A DNA stretch of 64,000 nucleotides from Novipirellula galeiformis (GTDB lineage: Bacteria > Planctomycetota > Planctomycetia > Pirellulales > Pirellulaceae). Location of the stretch: assembly GCF_007860095.1 (NCBI RefSeq), contig NZ_SJPT01000001.1:324212-388211 (forward strand), written 5' to 3'. A program made the position numbers and the translations under genes. This document shows positions 1-9,919 of the stretch, one piece after another. How positions within the stretch are numbered: position 1 is the first letter of the stretch; each line of letters starts with the position of its first letter. Below the pieces are notes generated by a model. It did not search any database. It saw only the letters and a program-made list of their open reading frames with translations, and was not told the DNA's origin.

Positions 1-2
1 CC

Positions 3-800
3 GTGGGGTTGTGGAGGCGGATGAGCGGCGAGGCGTGGATGGGCGTTAGGACAGAGGACACTAGGAAACAGGGCGTTGTTTCGTTGCGATTGGCATTTTT
101 GGCGATTGCGGTGGTCAGTGTCGTAGGCTTTTGGTGTTTGGCGTACGGGGAATTCGCTGCCCTTTGGCACCGCCGCTATCTGATTGCGTCGTTACCGTTT
201 TTGGTCTGGTTTTTTGGTGCGACGATCGGCGAGGCGGAAAGTCGATGGCACGCAAAACGCAGGGGCTCGAATCGTGGAACGCGACTTCACCGTTTGATCG
301 GAGTGGCGGTGGTTGTGATGCTGATTGGGCTGTTGATGCAAGGGCAGGGGACTGCGAAGCGATTCGTCCGAGGCGAGTGGATGGTCCAGCGTGGTGAGGA
401 TTGGCGTGGTGCAATCGCGTGGGTCAATGGCGCGGCGGCCCCGGATGCCCTGGTCTTGCTCGACCCTGGGTTAATCGAGCAAGGAAAGCTTGATGGAAAG
501 CTCGAGGATCAGCAGCGACGTGCGAAGCGGGGCGAGTATCTGAGATACGTCGTCGATGGTCCGTATGCGATTCGAGATGATTTGGTCGTCGAAATCGCTG
601 GCCGCCAAGCGTGGCAGCCGATGCGGAATGAGGGGCCCGACGTGATCTTGACGCGGCGGCCGGCGCGGTCACTGAGGCGGTTGCTGGAGTTGACGTCCAG
701 CGCGGAGTCGTTCCGCGTTCGTTCCTTTCGTGGCGTTTCCGCCGCGATCCGATTGCGCGGCGACGTTTCGTTTTCCAGTAAATCCTCACCCGAAGCGTGA
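3..800 (+). CDS. C-terminal part of a membrane protein, glycosyltransferase 39-like
   Basis: The reading frame is open to the window edge, so the true start lies upstream and only about 265 residues are visible. Hydrophobic segments lie near residues 28-48, 54-74 and 97-114. The stretch HRRYLIASLPF between the first two resembles the C-terminal transmembrane part of PMT/ArnT-type (GT39) membrane glycosyltransferases, which end in a soluble domain like the one seen from about residue 120. That soluble part includes a region (DALVLLDPG) of the sort found after the last helix in such enzymes. The family call is weak because the catalytic N-terminal loop is missing. Another polytopic membrane protein is possible. 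Confidence 0.45.
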   Translation: MGLWRRMSGEAWMGVRTEDTRKQGVVSLRLAFLAIAVVSVVGFWCLAYGEFAALWHRRYLIASLPFLVWFFGATIGEAESRWHAKRRGSNRGTRLHRLIGVAVVVMLIGLLMQGQGTAKRFVRGEWMVQRGEDWRGAIAWVNGAAAPDALVLLDPGLIEQGKLDGKLEDQQRRAKRGEYLRYVVDGPYAIRDDLVVEIAGRQAWQPMRNEGPDVILTRRPARSLRRLLELTSSAESFRVRSFRGVSAAIRLRGDVSFSSKSSPEA

Positions 801-1124
801 GTTTTGAAGAGGCGTAATGCTAGCGGTTCCCGTCCGACGGCCCAGCCATTTGCCTAGCCTACCCAGCGGGCTAGCTAAACGACCGGGGTTTTGCTTCTAA
901 ATACAAAAGTGCAACCTCAAAGTCTACGCGTCAGGCGATGAAAGAGGCGAAACTTCAAAATCGGATCGCCTGTGGCTTGGCGCTTAGACGGAAATGGGAG
1001 AAAGGTAAGACGGGGGAGTGAGGAGGAGAGGATTCGCGGTGTCTTTCAGGTTAGAATCGACGGTGGTTTGCGGTCAAACCTTGATGATTGCCTTGCCTCG
1101 TTGCCTCGACGGTATAATAAATCC
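801..1124. other. Intergenic stretch, 324 bp
   Basis: No convincing gene. A frame open from 972 continues into the cytochrome gene, but a better start with a signal peptide lies at 1125. A TATAAT hexamer at 1113-1118 sits only a few bases before that ATG. No well-spaced -35 box is evident, so no promoter is called. Confidence 0.4.
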
Positions 1125-2489
1125 ATGTGGAAACAATCTCTTGCATCCGTCTTTGTGCTCCTTTTCGGTTCCGTTGCCACGTTTTCCGCGGCGGAAGAGA
1201 TCGATGCGGCAGCGCGTGGATATCGCTGGTTGACTGAGAACGCGTTTTTGTCAAGCGATTTTAGCCAGCGCGTTGTCGACGAGGTTTGGCGCAGTTGGCC
1301 GGAGCCGTTGCGCAGCGAAGCGGAACAGGCAACGCCTGAGCAGCGACGTGCAATGACCTTCGCCCGCTATGGGTTGACCACGCGGCCCGGTGACGACTCG
1401 GGGAAACCGTTGCAGTATGTTGTTTCCGATGACGGTCAATGGACGATGAATTGTTTTTCATGTCACGGCGGCAATGTCTACGGCACTCCGACGCCGGGGG
1501 CGCCGAACAACCGGTTCGCGTTACAGACGATGACTGAAGAGCTTCGCCGAACCAAGTTGCGGCTCTTCGAACCGTTGTCACGAATGGATGTGGGGTCGCT
1601 TGTCGTTCCGCTGGGGACGACCCATGGTACGACCAATGCGGTTGTGTTCGGGATGGGGTTGATGCTTCATCGAGACGAACAACTCAATCTCGTTAACCGA
1701 GCTCCAGTCCAATTCATGCACCACGACTTGGATGCTCCGCCGTGGTGGCATTTCTACAAACGGCCTTATCTTTACATCGACGGATTTGCCCAGAAGGGGC
1801 ATCGTGGTTTGATGCAGTTTATGCTCGTTCCTGAAAATGGGCCCGAGTTTTTCCATCAACATGAAGATGAATTTCGCGATATCTACGCTTACCTCTCCTC
1901 GCTGCGGCCGCCGAAGTACGAGGGCCAGATTGACGAGAAGTTGGTCGGAGTCGGCAAGGGCATTTTTGACCACAATTGTGCCGAATGTCATGGTACCTAT
2001 GGAGTCGATTCGGAGTATCCCAACCGGCGAATTGCACTGCAGGATATCGGCACCGATCCAGTGCGTGCCAACGCGCTTCCGGCGATCGGTCGAAGCTTCT
2101 ATGCACGCAGTTGGTTTGCTCATGCGGGGGAAGCCGACGAGCAGCAAACGATTGTTGATCTTGACGGTTACGTCGCACCGCCGCTGGACGGCGTGTGGGC
2201 CAGCGCTCCGTATTTCCATAACGGTAGCGTGCCGACGTTATGGCACGTGTTGCATCCCAGTGAGCGGCCCACCGTTTGGCGTCCGGTGAGTGAACAGATG
2301 GATGAGCAACGGGTTGGGTTGTCGATCGAAGTGGTCGAGAAAGTGCCGTTATCGGAGCCCGACGTCGCGATTCGTCGCAGCTACTTCGATACCCGTCGCT
2401 TTAGTAAAAGCAATGCCGGGCACGACTATCCCAACGTCTTGAGCGAAGCCGAGAAGACCGCGGTACTCGAGTATCTCAAAACGCTCTAA
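1125..2489 (+). CDS. Exported dihaem cytochrome c (RoxA/MauG-like)
   Basis: From the ATG at 1125 the protein has 454 residues and begins with a clear signal peptide (about residues 1-22, ending FSAA). Two haem c sites are visible: CFSCH at residues 110-114 and CAECH at 285-289. Near the C-terminus the motif ASAPYFHNGSVPTLW is typical of dihaem cytochrome c peroxidase-like and RoxA-type proteins, where it shapes the second haem pocket. The protein should act in the periplasm in electron transfer or oxidation of an unknown substrate. An upstream in-frame start at 972 would bury the signal peptide and is rejected. It seems to be transcribed alone. Confidence 0.8.
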   Translation: MWKQSLASVFVLLFGSVATFSAAEEIDAAARGYRWLTENAFLSSDFSQRVVDEVWRSWPEPLRSEAEQATPEQRRAMTFARYGLTTRPGDDSGKPLQYVVSDDGQWTMNCFSCHGGNVYGTPTPGAPNNRFALQTMTEELRRTKLRLFEPLSRMDVGSLVVPLGTTHGTTNAVVFGMGLMLHRDEQLNLVNRAPVQFMHHDLDAPPWWHFYKRPYLYIDGFAQKGHRGLMQFMLVPENGPEFFHQHEDEFRDIYAYLSSLRPPKYEGQIDEKLVGVGKGIFDHNCAECHGTYGVDSEYPNRRIALQDIGTDPVRANALPAIGRSFYARSWFAHAGEADEQQTIVDLDGYVAPPLDGVWASAPYFHNGSVPTLWHVLHPSERPTVWRPVSEQMDEQRVGLSIEVVEKVPLSEPDVAIRRSYFDTRRFSKSNAGHDYPNVLSEAEKTAVLEYLKTL

Positions 2490-2528
2490 GCACCCAGGCA
2501 TTTTGAAAAATAATGTGGGGTTCCAGCC

Positions 2529-2577
2529 GTAGCTGCGTTCGCAAGAACGCGGTTCACCGTCGGGCGACGGTAGCTAC
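2529..2577. repeat. 49-bp structured palindromic element
   Basis: Outer arms GTAGCT (2529-2534) and AGCTAC (2572-2577) enclose two hairpins: GCGTTC-GCAA-GAACGC (2535-2550) and CCGTC-GGGC-GACGG (2557-2570). The shape is a compact three-way junction. It sits between the convergent cytochrome and glpD genes, where it could end transcription, or it may be a dispersed palindromic repeat. Confidence 0.6.
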
Positions 2578-2626
2578 ATCAAAATGAAGCGTACTCTAAG
2601 AGCGACGGAAAGCTTTGCTTGTGCAT

Positions 2627-4216
2627 TCACGAGCTCTGCTTAGCTAAGTAGTGCTGAGCGACGTTTTGAAAATCGCGGAGTTGATCGTCGATCCATGTTT
2701 GGTCGCGGTTGAGCTCCGCCGCCATATGCCGGGCGACTTCGGCAGCGATCTCCAGCGACGCAGGGGCGTTCAAAAACAACGAACGTGATCGTCGAGCGAG
2801 CACATCTTCGACGGTGCGGGCCATTTCATGGCGAACCGCCCACACGACGTCTGAACCACGAAGGGTCAGCTCAGGATGGAGCGGTTGTTTGAGTTCCGGC
2901 GATTGTTGCTCGAGTGCTTCGATCGCCGCGAGGTCTGATCCGTAATACGATCGTGGCGACGAGGGTAGCTTGGATGGGTCGACAAAGCCGTGTAGGTGCA
3001 TCGTTTGGGTGCTGCATGGACTCGCATTCAAGTTCGCTTTTTTGACGACGCGGTCGACGCAGTCCTCGGCCATCTTGCGCACCGTGGTCCATTTACCCCC
3101 GGTGATCGTCACCAAGCCCGAGTCGGAGATGCGGATGGTGTGGTCGCGTGAAAGAGATGCCGTTCGCGCCGATTTGTCGCCTTTGACCAACGGGCGGATC
3201 CCGGTGAAGACGCTTTGGACATCCTCGATTGTGGGAGGATCGGTCAGATATTCTGCGGTCGTGTCCAGCAGGAATTGGATCTCGCCTGGCAGAGGCGTCG
3301 GCTCGAGCGTCGCGGTTTCGATGGGCGTGTCGGTCGTTCCGATCACCGTGTGCTCGTGCCAGGGAATGATAAACAGCACGCGTCCATCGGATGTCTTGGG
3401 GACGATCAAGGCGATATCAGCGGGGAAGAAGCGGCGGGGCAAAACGATGTGAACCCCTTGGCTAGCCGCCAGCATCTTTTCGCCGTGTGCATCGTCAAGT
3501 TCACGGACGCTATCACAAAACGGGCCGGCCGCATTGACGACGCACTTCGCCGGAATCGTCCAGGTTTGGTTCGTTTCGTGGTCGATGGCCGTGACCCCGT
3601 TGATGTTCCCCGTCAGATCTTTGGTCATGGCGTTGACGGCGGCGTAGTTGATCAAGCAGGCGCCGTGCTGGGTTGCCGTCGTAGCCATGTTGATCAATAA
3701 CCGCGTGTCATCGAATTGGCCGTCGTGGTAAATCACACCGCCCCGAGATACGCTCGGTTTGAGCACCGGGATTTTCGCTAATGTTTCTTTCAGTGACACC
3801 CCGTGGGAGCGGCCAAAGTTGTTCCCGGCGGCAAGGAAATCATAGAGTTTTAATCCGACGCCATAGAAGAATCGTTCCCAGCGATTTTTACAGGGAATCA
3901 AGAAGGGCATGTCATGAACGAGGTGCGGTGCATTGGCACGCAGTAAACTCCGCTCGCGCAGCGCATCACGCACCAAGGTGATGTTGCCTTGTTCGAGATA
4001 CCGCACACCGCCATGGACGAGTTTCGTGCTGCGGCTGGAGGTTCCTTTACCAAAATCGGATTGCTCCAACAGCAACACATCCAAGCCGCGTGTGGCTGCA
4101 TCCATTGCAATTCCGATCCCGGTAGCTCCTCCGCCGACGACGAGAATGTCCCAAGGCGTTTTTCGCGTTTGCAAGCGTTCAATGGAATCGTCGCGGTTCA
4201 TTGCTGGAGGATTCAT
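2627..4216 (-). CDS. glpD: Aerobic glycerol-3-phosphate dehydrogenase
   Basis: FAD enzyme of 529 residues that oxidises sn-glycerol 3-phosphate to dihydroxyacetone phosphate at the inner face of the membrane, feeding electrons to quinones. The N-terminal FAD fold is clear: [13 protein letters not shown] at residues 23-35, then [18 protein letters not shown] (59-76), a hallmark of GlpD. Length fits the family. Its ATG overlaps the glpK stop in an ATGA (4213-4216), so the two genes are translationally coupled and convert glycerol to dihydroxyacetone phosphate in two steps. No glpF transporter is visible nearby. Confidence 0.95.
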   Translation of the reverse strand: MNPPAMNRDDSIERLQTRKTPWDILVVGGGATGIGIAMDAATRGLDVLLLEQSDFGKGTSSRSTKLVHGGVRYLEQGNITLVRDALRERSLLRANAPHLVHDMPFLIPCKNRWERFFYGVGLKLYDFLAAGNNFGRSHGVSLKETLAKIPVLKPSVSRGGVIYHDGQFDDTRLLINMATTATQHGACLINYAAVNAMTKDLTGNINGVTAIDHETNQTWTIPAKCVVNAAGPFCDSVRELDDAHGEKMLAASQGVHIVLPRRFFPADIALIVPKTSDGRVLFIIPWHEHTVIGTTDTPIETATLEPTPLPGEIQFLLDTTAEYLTDPPTIEDVQSVFTGIRPLVKGDKSARTASLSRDHTIRISDSGLVTITGGKWTTVRKMAEDCVDRVVKKANLNASPCSTQTMHLHGFVDPSKLPSSPRSYYGSDLAAIEALEQQSPELKQPLHPELTLRGSDVVWAVRHEMARTVEDVLARRSRSLFLNAPASLEIAAEVARHMAAELNRDQTWIDDQLRDFQNVAQHYLAKQSS

Positions 4217-5706
4217 GATTTTTGCTCCCAGGATCGTGCGCGCTCGAGTGCATCGGACCAGCGGCTACGACGTTGTTTTGCTTCCTCGGGTGACATGCTT
4301 GGCGTGAAGATGCGGTCGGTTTGCCAGACGTTGGAAATGTCATCAAGGTCTTTCCAAAACCCGCTGGCGAGTCCCGCCAAGTAAGCCGCGCCGAGTGCCG
4401 TCGTCTCGAGCACCTTGGGGCGGACGACAGGGATTTGCATAATGTCGGCTTGGAATTGCATCAGCAGGTTGTTGGCCGCCGCGCCGCCATCAACTCGCAA
4501 TTCTGCGATCTTCGTCCCCGCGTCCTCTTGCATCGCATCGAGCACATCGGCGACTTGAAACGCAATCCCTTCCAGAGCGGCTCGTGCGATATGAGCTCGG
4601 GTGGTTCCGCGGGTCAGGCCTACGATTGTGCCGCGTGCGTACGCGTCCCAGTGCGGGGCACCGAGCCCGGCGAACGCGGGGACCAAGTACACGCCATCGG
4701 AATCGGTCACGCTCGCTGCGAGCGGTTCCACTTCGGAAGAGGATTGGATAATCCCTAGTCCGTCTCGCAGCCATTGAACGATCGCACCGGCGATGAAGAT
4801 GCTGCCCTCCAAGGCGTATTGATGCGTGGCGTCAGCGGTACAGGCGACGGTGGTAAGCAGTTTGCATTTGGAGGCCCACGGCTTTTCTCCAATATTCATT
4901 AGCATGAAACATCCCGTGCCGTAGGTGTTCTTGGCCATGCCGACTTGGGTACAGTTTTGTCCAAACAAGGCGGATTGTTGATCGCCCGCCGCGCCACCAA
5001 GGGGGATCGCACCGCCGAATAATTCAGCTTCCGTTTCGCCATACAAATGGCTTGACGGCAATACCTTGGGAAGCACGCTGCGGGGAATGTCGAGTAATGC
5101 TAAGAGCTCGTCGTCCCACTGGTGTTTGGCAATATCGAACAGCATCGTTCGCGAAGCATTACTGACGTCGGTGGCATGAATGCGACCGCCGGTCAGTTTC
5201 CAAAACAGCCAGCTATCGATGGTGCCGAAGGCAAGTTCGCCTCGCTCGGCACGTTCACGCGCTCCGTCGACATTGTCGAGTAACCAGCGGAGTTTGGTCG
5301 CACAGAAGTAGGCGTCGATCAGTAAGCCGGTTTTTTTCGCAATCATCTCGAGGTGTCCCGCTTCACGAAGCGAGTCACAGTATTCCGCCGTCCGCCGGTC
5401 TTGCCATACGATGGCGTTGTGAACCGGCGCCCCGGTAGCTCGATCCCAAAGCACGGTGGTTTCGCGTTGATTGGTGATCCCGATCGCGGCGATTTCACTG
5501 GGCTCGAGCTTGCACTGCTCAAGCACCTCGCGTCCAACGTGGAGTTGCGATTCCCAGATTTCATTGGCGTCGTGTTCAACCCAGCCTGATTTCGGGTAGT
5601 GCTGAGTGAACTCGCGCTGGGCGACTCCCAGAATAATGCCAGAGTGATCAAAGGCGATCGCGCGAGAGCTGGTGGTCCCTTGGTCGAAGGCTAAGACGGC
5701 TTTCAT
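4213..5706 (-). CDS. glpK: Glycerol kinase
   Basis: FGGY-family sugar kinase of 497 residues that phosphorylates glycerol with ATP to sn-glycerol 3-phosphate. The N-terminal phosphate loop [10 protein letters not shown] (residues 7-16) is diagnostic. The ATP-site segments [12 protein letters not shown] and, near the C-terminus, [11 protein letters not shown] are also present. It is the first gene of a glpK-glpD operon and overlaps glpD by four bases. The ATG at 5704-5706 gives the usual [10 protein letters not shown] start. About 90 bp upstream is an octamer tandem array in the leader or promoter region. Confidence 0.96.
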   Translation of the reverse strand: MKAVLAFDQGTTSSRAIAFDHSGIILGVAQREFTQHYPKSGWVEHDANEIWESQLHVGREVLEQCKLEPSEIAAIGITNQRETTVLWDRATGAPVHNAIVWQDRRTAEYCDSLREAGHLEMIAKKTGLLIDAYFCATKLRWLLDNVDGARERAERGELAFGTIDSWLFWKLTGGRIHATDVSNASRTMLFDIAKHQWDDELLALLDIPRSVLPKVLPSSHLYGETEAELFGGAIPLGGAAGDQQSALFGQNCTQVGMAKNTYGTGCFMLMNIGEKPWASKCKLLTTVACTADATHQYALEGSIFIAGAIVQWLRDGLGIIQSSSEVEPLAASVTDSDGVYLVPAFAGLGAPHWDAYARGTIVGLTRGTTRAHIARAALEGIAFQVADVLDAMQEDAGTKIAELRVDGGAAANNLLMQFQADIMQIPVVRPKVLETTALGAAYLAGLASGFWKDLDDISNVWQTDRIFTPSMSPEEAKQRRSRWSDALERARSWEQKS

Positions 5707-6225
5707 GATGTGGGGCTGCTATGGGGAAGGAGTCCGGTTCGCGTTCAAGCAATGAGTTTGATGCCACCATCATCGTATCGTGTTTGGAAGGCCGCGGGGG
5801 AGACAGGGAGACAGGGAGACAGGGAGACAGGGAGACAGGGAGACAGGGAGACAGGGAGACAAGGAGACAAGGAGACAAGGAGACAAGGAGTGGGCATCTT
5901 GTTTGCTTGTCTCCCTGGTTCACTCGCCATGCAGGAGGGGGCGTTGGAGCGGTACGGCGTCGCCTTCCGCCGCAGCCGTCTCAAACCGCAATCGCAGCGT
6001 TTGCCAATGCCGCTGGGAAAGATAAGCAGCTGCGGGAGAGATAAGCCGCCTTTTGGGTAGAGAAGCGGCGCCTGAAAAGTGCGGCGGCAAAGAACGCCGC
6101 GTTGATCAGCGGCGCAAGGGGAGGAAGCCCTTGGAGCGGTGGTTCGCGAGACGACCGCGCTCCAGCGAGGGTCTCTCGCTCACACTGGCGTTTCGGGCGG
6201 CGAAATCAACCGTCTGCGAATGTTG
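5707..6225. other. Repeat-bearing intergenic region, 519 bp
   Basis: Holds the GGGAGACA/AGGAGACA array (5798-5885) and a partner that can pair with it. From about 5930 to 6225 no gene or motif is recognised. The open frames here are low-complexity shadows of the repeat (alternating Leu/Ser/Pro/Val/Cys on one strand). Confidence 0.6.
5798..5885. repeat. Octamer tandem array, 11 units
   Basis: Eight perfect GGGAGACA units (5798-5861) are followed directly by three AGGAGACA units (5862-5885). The complement of the junction, CTTGTCTCCCTG, occurs at 5906-5917, so array DNA or RNA can fold back as a 12-bp stem (5852-5863 with 5906-5917). A unit length of eight will shift frame if copied into a gene, as expected of a noncoding array. 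Confidence 0.95.
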
Positions 6226-7653
6226 TTACGAATACAACTGAATCGCTTTGATGATGTCATCCAATTCGTTAGGAACGGCGATCGCTCGGTTCGCATGGCT
6301 GGCTTTGGTCACTCCACGGCTGCCGAGTGTCTTGTTGAAGACTTCTTGGTCGGTGGTATGGTAGGCCACCGTCGCGGTGGGGTCTTTCAACTCGTGGCCA
6401 GTCAAGATGCAGACGACGCGGTCACTGGGGGCGATCACCCCTTCGCGGCGGAGCAGTCTTGCTCCTGCGACACTGGCGGCCGATGCGGGTTCGCAACCGA
6501 ACCCTCCGGCGCCTACCTTGGCTTTGGCATCCAAGATCTCTTGGTCGCTGACTTGACGCACCACCCCATCCATGACATCGAGGGCACGCAGGCATTTTTT
6601 CAAGTTCACGGGGCGATTGATTTCAATCGCGCTGGCGATCGTGTCGGCCTTCTTACCTTCGCGGTCCATCAAATCGTTGTAGTCACGAATGGGGTCCATG
6701 TTGACGTGGCCGCCGTTCCAACGGACTCCGCGGCGTTCGAACAATTCGTACAAGGTGTCGGCGCCCGACGCGTTGATCACCGCCAAGCGTGGCATACGGT
6801 CGATCAAACCAAGGGCTTTCAGTTCGCTAAAGGCTTTGCCAAACGCACTGCTGTTGCCAAGGTTGCCGCCGGGGACGACGATCCAATCGGGCACTTCCCA
6901 GCGAAGCGCTTCGAGGACGCGAAACATGATCGTTTTTTGGCCTTCGAGCCGGAATGGGTTGACGCTGTTGACTAGGTAGATGCCTAGTTCTTGCGAGATC
7001 TGCTTGACGCGGATCATCGCATCGTCAAAGTCGCCAGCGATTTGGACGGTCAATGCTCCATAATCGAGCGCCTGGCTCAGTTTGCCGTACGAGATCTTGC
7101 CGCTGCCGATAAAGATCACCGCCTTCATCAAGCGAGTGGCGCTGCAGTACAGCGCTAGCGACGCGCTGGTGTTTCCTGTGCTCGCACACGCGGCGCGTTT
7201 GGCCCCCATCATCGCCGCATGCGTCACCGCGGCGCACATCCCGTTGTCTTTAAAGCTTCCCGAGGGGTTCATGCCTTCGTATTGCAGGTGTAGCCGACCG
7301 TGGTTCATGCCCACGTAGTCACCAACCGCATCGGTTTGCTGCAGCAAGGTTTGCCCTTCGCCGACGGTGACGATCTTGTCTTGGGGGACAAATGGCAACA
7401 GTTCGTGAAACCGCCACACGCCGCTGAAGCGGACCGGGTTGGTGCGTTGGCTCCACATCGCTTCAAACTCGTTCAGCTTTTTCGGCAGCGTGGCGCGATC
7501 CCATTCGTACTCGATATCCAGCAGATCGCCACACTTGTCACAGGACGTGCGGACGCTATTCGCCTCGTACGTTGCCCCGCACGTGGGGTTGATGCAGCGT
7601 TGAAAGGCGAGATCCGTTTGCGGGACGCTGGTTGAATTGGCGGTCTGCAACAT
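6226..7653 (-). CDS. thrC: Threonine synthase
   Basis: PLP enzyme of 475 residues that turns O-phosphohomoserine into threonine and phosphate. The N-terminus has a four-Cys zinc-ribbon (C20, C25, C38, C41), seen in some longer ThrC proteins. The PLP lysine lies in [10 protein letters not shown] (K135), and [11 protein letters not shown] and the glycine-rich [12 protein letters not shown] form the cofactor phosphate pocket. The ATG at 7651-7653 is chosen because it precedes the zinc-ribbon. The gene is divergent from lspA across a 245-bp gap that must hold both promoters. Confidence 0.93.
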   Translation of the reverse strand: MLQTANSTSVPQTDLAFQRCINPTCGATYEANSVRTSCDKCGDLLDIEYEWDRATLPKKLNEFEAMWSQRTNPVRFSGVWRFHELLPFVPQDKIVTVGEGQTLLQQTDAVGDYVGMNHGRLHLQYEGMNPSGSFKDNGMCAAVTHAAMMGAKRAACASTGNTSASLALYCSATRLMKAVIFIGSGKISYGKLSQALDYGALTVQIAGDFDDAMIRVKQISQELGIYLVNSVNPFRLEGQKTIMFRVLEALRWEVPDWIVVPGGNLGNSSAFGKAFSELKALGLIDRMPRLAVINASGADTLYELFERRGVRWNGGHVNMDPIRDYNDLMDREGKKADTIASAIEINRPVNLKKCLRALDVMDGVVRQVSDQEILDAKAKVGAGGFGCEPASAASVAGARLLRREGVIAPSDRVVCILTGHELKDPTATVAYHTTDQEVFNKTLGSRGVTKASHANRAIAVPNELDDIIKAIQLYS

Positions 7654-7898
7654 GACGGTGGCAAAATGAGTGGTTAGGTGGATAAAACGGTGGATTGGTG
7701 GCTGGGTCAGCCTGCCCGAACCGGTGTCCGATATGGAAAGTAGATCGGCATAGTTCGCTTGCCGCTAGATTCACTAATCACCAAGAAGTGAAAATATGCG
7801 GAAGATCACGATTGCGGAACCCGATCGCTCTGGGCAAACTCTGCTGCTAATTCTACTGTGAAAGGCTTCTGAATCCGACCGCTGATTGATCTGAAAAC

Positions 7899-8519
7899 AT
7901 GGACGAAACCGATCGAGCCCTCTCCACGTCGTCGCCGATGAGCGTTCCGAAGAACCGAGTATGGGTGTTTTTGGGGCTAGCCCTCACCGGTGCCATCGCC
8001 GATTTGTGGAGCAAGCAAGCCATTTTCGCCTGGCGAGGCCTGCCCGGTCAAAAGGACATTTGGTGGGTGGTTGAGGGCTACTTTGGGATCGAAACCGCCG
8101 TCAATCTGGGGGCCGTTTTCGGCATCGGACAGGGCCAAGGGCTCATCTTTGCCGGCTTGTCGATCGTCGCTGGCGTGGGAATTTTAGCCTGGTTGTTCTG
8201 GTTTCGTGCCGCTTATTCGATGTGGCTAACTGTCGCACTTGGACTGATCGGCGGCGGGATCATTGGCAATCTCTACGACCGTTTAGGGATGTGGTGGCAA
8301 CCTGGGTACCCCGAAGCATGGAAAAGTGGCGTGCGCGACTGGGTTTTGTGGCAAGCTAGCAATCAGTGGCGTTGGCCCAATTTCAATATCGCCGATTCGC
8401 TGTTGGTGGTCGGAGCGTGCATGTTGATGTATCAATCCTTTTTTCCAGAGCAGGTCGGTTTCCCGATCCCAGAAGCCAAACCCGATGAAGCGGGCGAGTC
8501 AAGCTCGCAAAGCGAATAA
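7899..8519 (+). CDS. lspA: Lipoprotein signal peptidase (signal peptidase II)
   Basis: Membrane aspartyl protease that cleaves signal peptides from prolipoproteins after lipid attachment. The two catalytic aspartates are in GNLYDRL (D127) and FNIADS (D166), and NLGAVFGIG is the conserved loop after the first helix. Transmembrane segments fall near residues 22-40, 82-101, 105-124 and 165-182. At 206 residues it is longer than the typical 160-170, with an extra N-terminal tail, an insertion before the second Asp (about 130-158) and a charged C-terminal tail. The next gene begins within about 30 bp, suggesting cotranscription. Confidence 0.93.
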   Translation: MDETDRALSTSSPMSVPKNRVWVFLGLALTGAIADLWSKQAIFAWRGLPGQKDIWWVVEGYFGIETAVNLGAVFGIGQGQGLIFAGLSIVAGVGILAWLFWFRAAYSMWLTVALGLIGGGIIGNLYDRLGMWWQPGYPEAWKSGVRDWVLWQASNQWRWPNFNIADSLLVVGACMLMYQSFFPEQVGFPIPEAKPDEAGESSSQSE

Positions 8520-8547
8520 CCCCTCCCAGATTACAAGAGTCAACACC

Positions 8548-9360
8548 ATGGCGAGCAAACCAGCCGATTGGCAATCGATGCACGAAGGTCGGCTTTCGGC
8601 GATGATCGAAGTCGTACAGGCGGCCGGACAACACACGTTGAAGTACTTCGGGGCCAGCGGGTTGGTCGTGGATGCGAAAACCGACGACTCGCCTGTTACC
8701 GTGGCCGACCGCGAAGCCGAGCAATTGGTTCGCAAAATGCTCGGCGAGCGGTTTCCCGACGACACCGTCCAAGGCGAAGAGTTTGCGGAGAAAACCGGGA
8801 CCAGTTCCTATCGCTGGGTCGTGGATCCGATTGATGGCACGAAGTCGTTTGTTTGTGGTGTGCCGCTCTATTCGACGCTATTGGCTGTGGAGTGTGACGG
8901 AGTCGTGGTGGGCGGGGCGATCTTCATTCCTGCCTTGGGCGAGTTGATCGTTGCCGCAGTAGGGCAGGGCAGTTGGCACCGAAAAACCGCCGATTCCGCT
9001 TGGGCCCAGGCCTCGGTGTCTGGCAAAACCGAGCTTTCCACAGCGGTGTTTGTGACCAGCGAGGTGGGCTCGTTCGCCAAACGGGGCAATGCTAACGCCT
9101 ACGCACGACTCGAGGGCGATGCTTGGGTGACGCGAAGTTGGGGTGATGGGTACGGTTATTTGCTCGTCGCCACCGGGCGTGCCGACCTGATGGTCGATCC
9201 CATGTGCAACGCCTGGGACGTCGCCGCGATCATGCCGATTGTCGAAGAGGCGGGGGGGAAATTCACCGATTGGAAGGGCGAGCCGACCGTCCGCGGCGGC
9301 GATGGCATCGGAACCAACGGCCATTTGCATGCCGCTGTCTTGGAACGGCTGTTCGACTAG
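8548..9360 (+). CDS. hisN: Inositol monophosphatase-family phosphatase, probably histidinol-phosphatase
   Basis: Mg-dependent phosphatase of 270 residues. Metal-binding motifs appear in order: GEEF (residues 76-79), DPIDGTKSF (93-101) and WDVAA (223-227). Overall sequence (SPVTVADREAE, DPMCNAWDVAA) looks more like HisN/histidinol-phosphate phosphatase than true inositol phosphatases, so the last phosphatase step of histidine synthesis is the best guess. Inositol or 3'-phosphoadenosine phosphatase activity cannot be excluded. An in-frame ATG at 8485 inside lspA is possible, but the 8548 start gives the normal family N-terminus. Confidence 0.8.
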   Translation: MASKPADWQSMHEGRLSAMIEVVQAAGQHTLKYFGASGLVVDAKTDDSPVTVADREAEQLVRKMLGERFPDDTVQGEEFAEKTGTSSYRWVVDPIDGTKSFVCGVPLYSTLLAVECDGVVVGGAIFIPALGELIVAAVGQGSWHRKTADSAWAQASVSGKTELSTAVFVTSEVGSFAKRGNANAYARLEGDAWVTRSWGDGYGYLLVATGRADLMVDPMCNAWDVAAIMPIVEEAGGKFTDWKGEPTVRGGDGIGTNGHLHAAVLERLFD

Positions 9361-9376
9361 ATCTAGATAGATCTAG
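9357..9376. repeat. 20-bp perfect palindrome over the stop codon
   Basis: Arms CTAGATCTA and TAGATCTAG flank a two-base centre and include the TAG stop of the preceding gene. The centre is too short for a stable RNA loop, so a DNA-level site or chance low complexity are both possible. Confidence 0.6.
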
Positions 9377-9919
9377 ACCTGGGGTGCAGGTCTGTTCGAC
9401 GAGCGTTGCCTCGATGTCCAATACTTGCGGGGAAAGCCCACTCCCCGCGGGGACACCGCCCAGCCCAGCCCAGCCCGCACTGCAACTGCAACTGCAACTG
9501 CAACTGCAACGGTTCGGCGGTTCGGCGGTTCGGCGGTTCGGCGGTTCGGCGGTTCGGCGGTTCGGCGGGCGAAACGTCGCTCGGATATCGCAGTTATTCC
9601 GACCTGTGACGAGATTCCGATCTTTGACGTGGGGGGATCGCGTTTTCGAGGTCGAACCTGGGTTTGCCGGTTCAGGGGCACGCTAGGCTGGCCGAATTAA
9701 TCTCCGGTGGGCCGCAGTTCTAAACGCTCGATCGTGCGTCCGGCGCCCCGAATGTTGCGTTTAGGGGGCTCGAATATCGGGCATTTGCACGTTTTTGCTC
9801 GGCTTGTTCGGCGTTGTGCATTTACAAAACCCGCCGTTCTCACGTAAACTGCCGTGCTTCGCTCGGGACCGGTGTGTCCTGACTTCTGGCGTGCATCTTC
9901 GTAATCCCCCTAATTTCCT
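9361..9919. other. Repeat-rich intergenic region before ffh, 559 bp
   Basis: Contains three adjacent microsatellites (9461-9566). From 9570 to 9919 no gene is recognised. I looked for an SRP RNA because ffh follows, but did not see its conserved tetraloop and asymmetric-loop core. The ffh promoter must lie here but was not identified. Confidence 0.5.
9461..9566. repeat. Three abutting microsatellites with 5-, 6- and 8-bp units
   Basis: CAGCC x3 (9461-9475), a 5-bp spacer, TGCAAC x5 (9481-9510), then directly GGTTCGGC x7 (9511-9566). All copies are perfect. Unrelated units of different length lying side by side suggest a locally unstable, slippage-prone site rather than one amplified sequence. 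Confidence 0.95.

Noticed and set aside
1113-1118. TATAAT as a -10 box for the dihaem cytochrome.
   Set aside because: No -35 box at proper spacing, and it would leave almost no leader before the ATG.
9570-9919. SRP RNA gene near ffh.
   Set aside because: The conserved core of bacterial SRP RNA was not seen.
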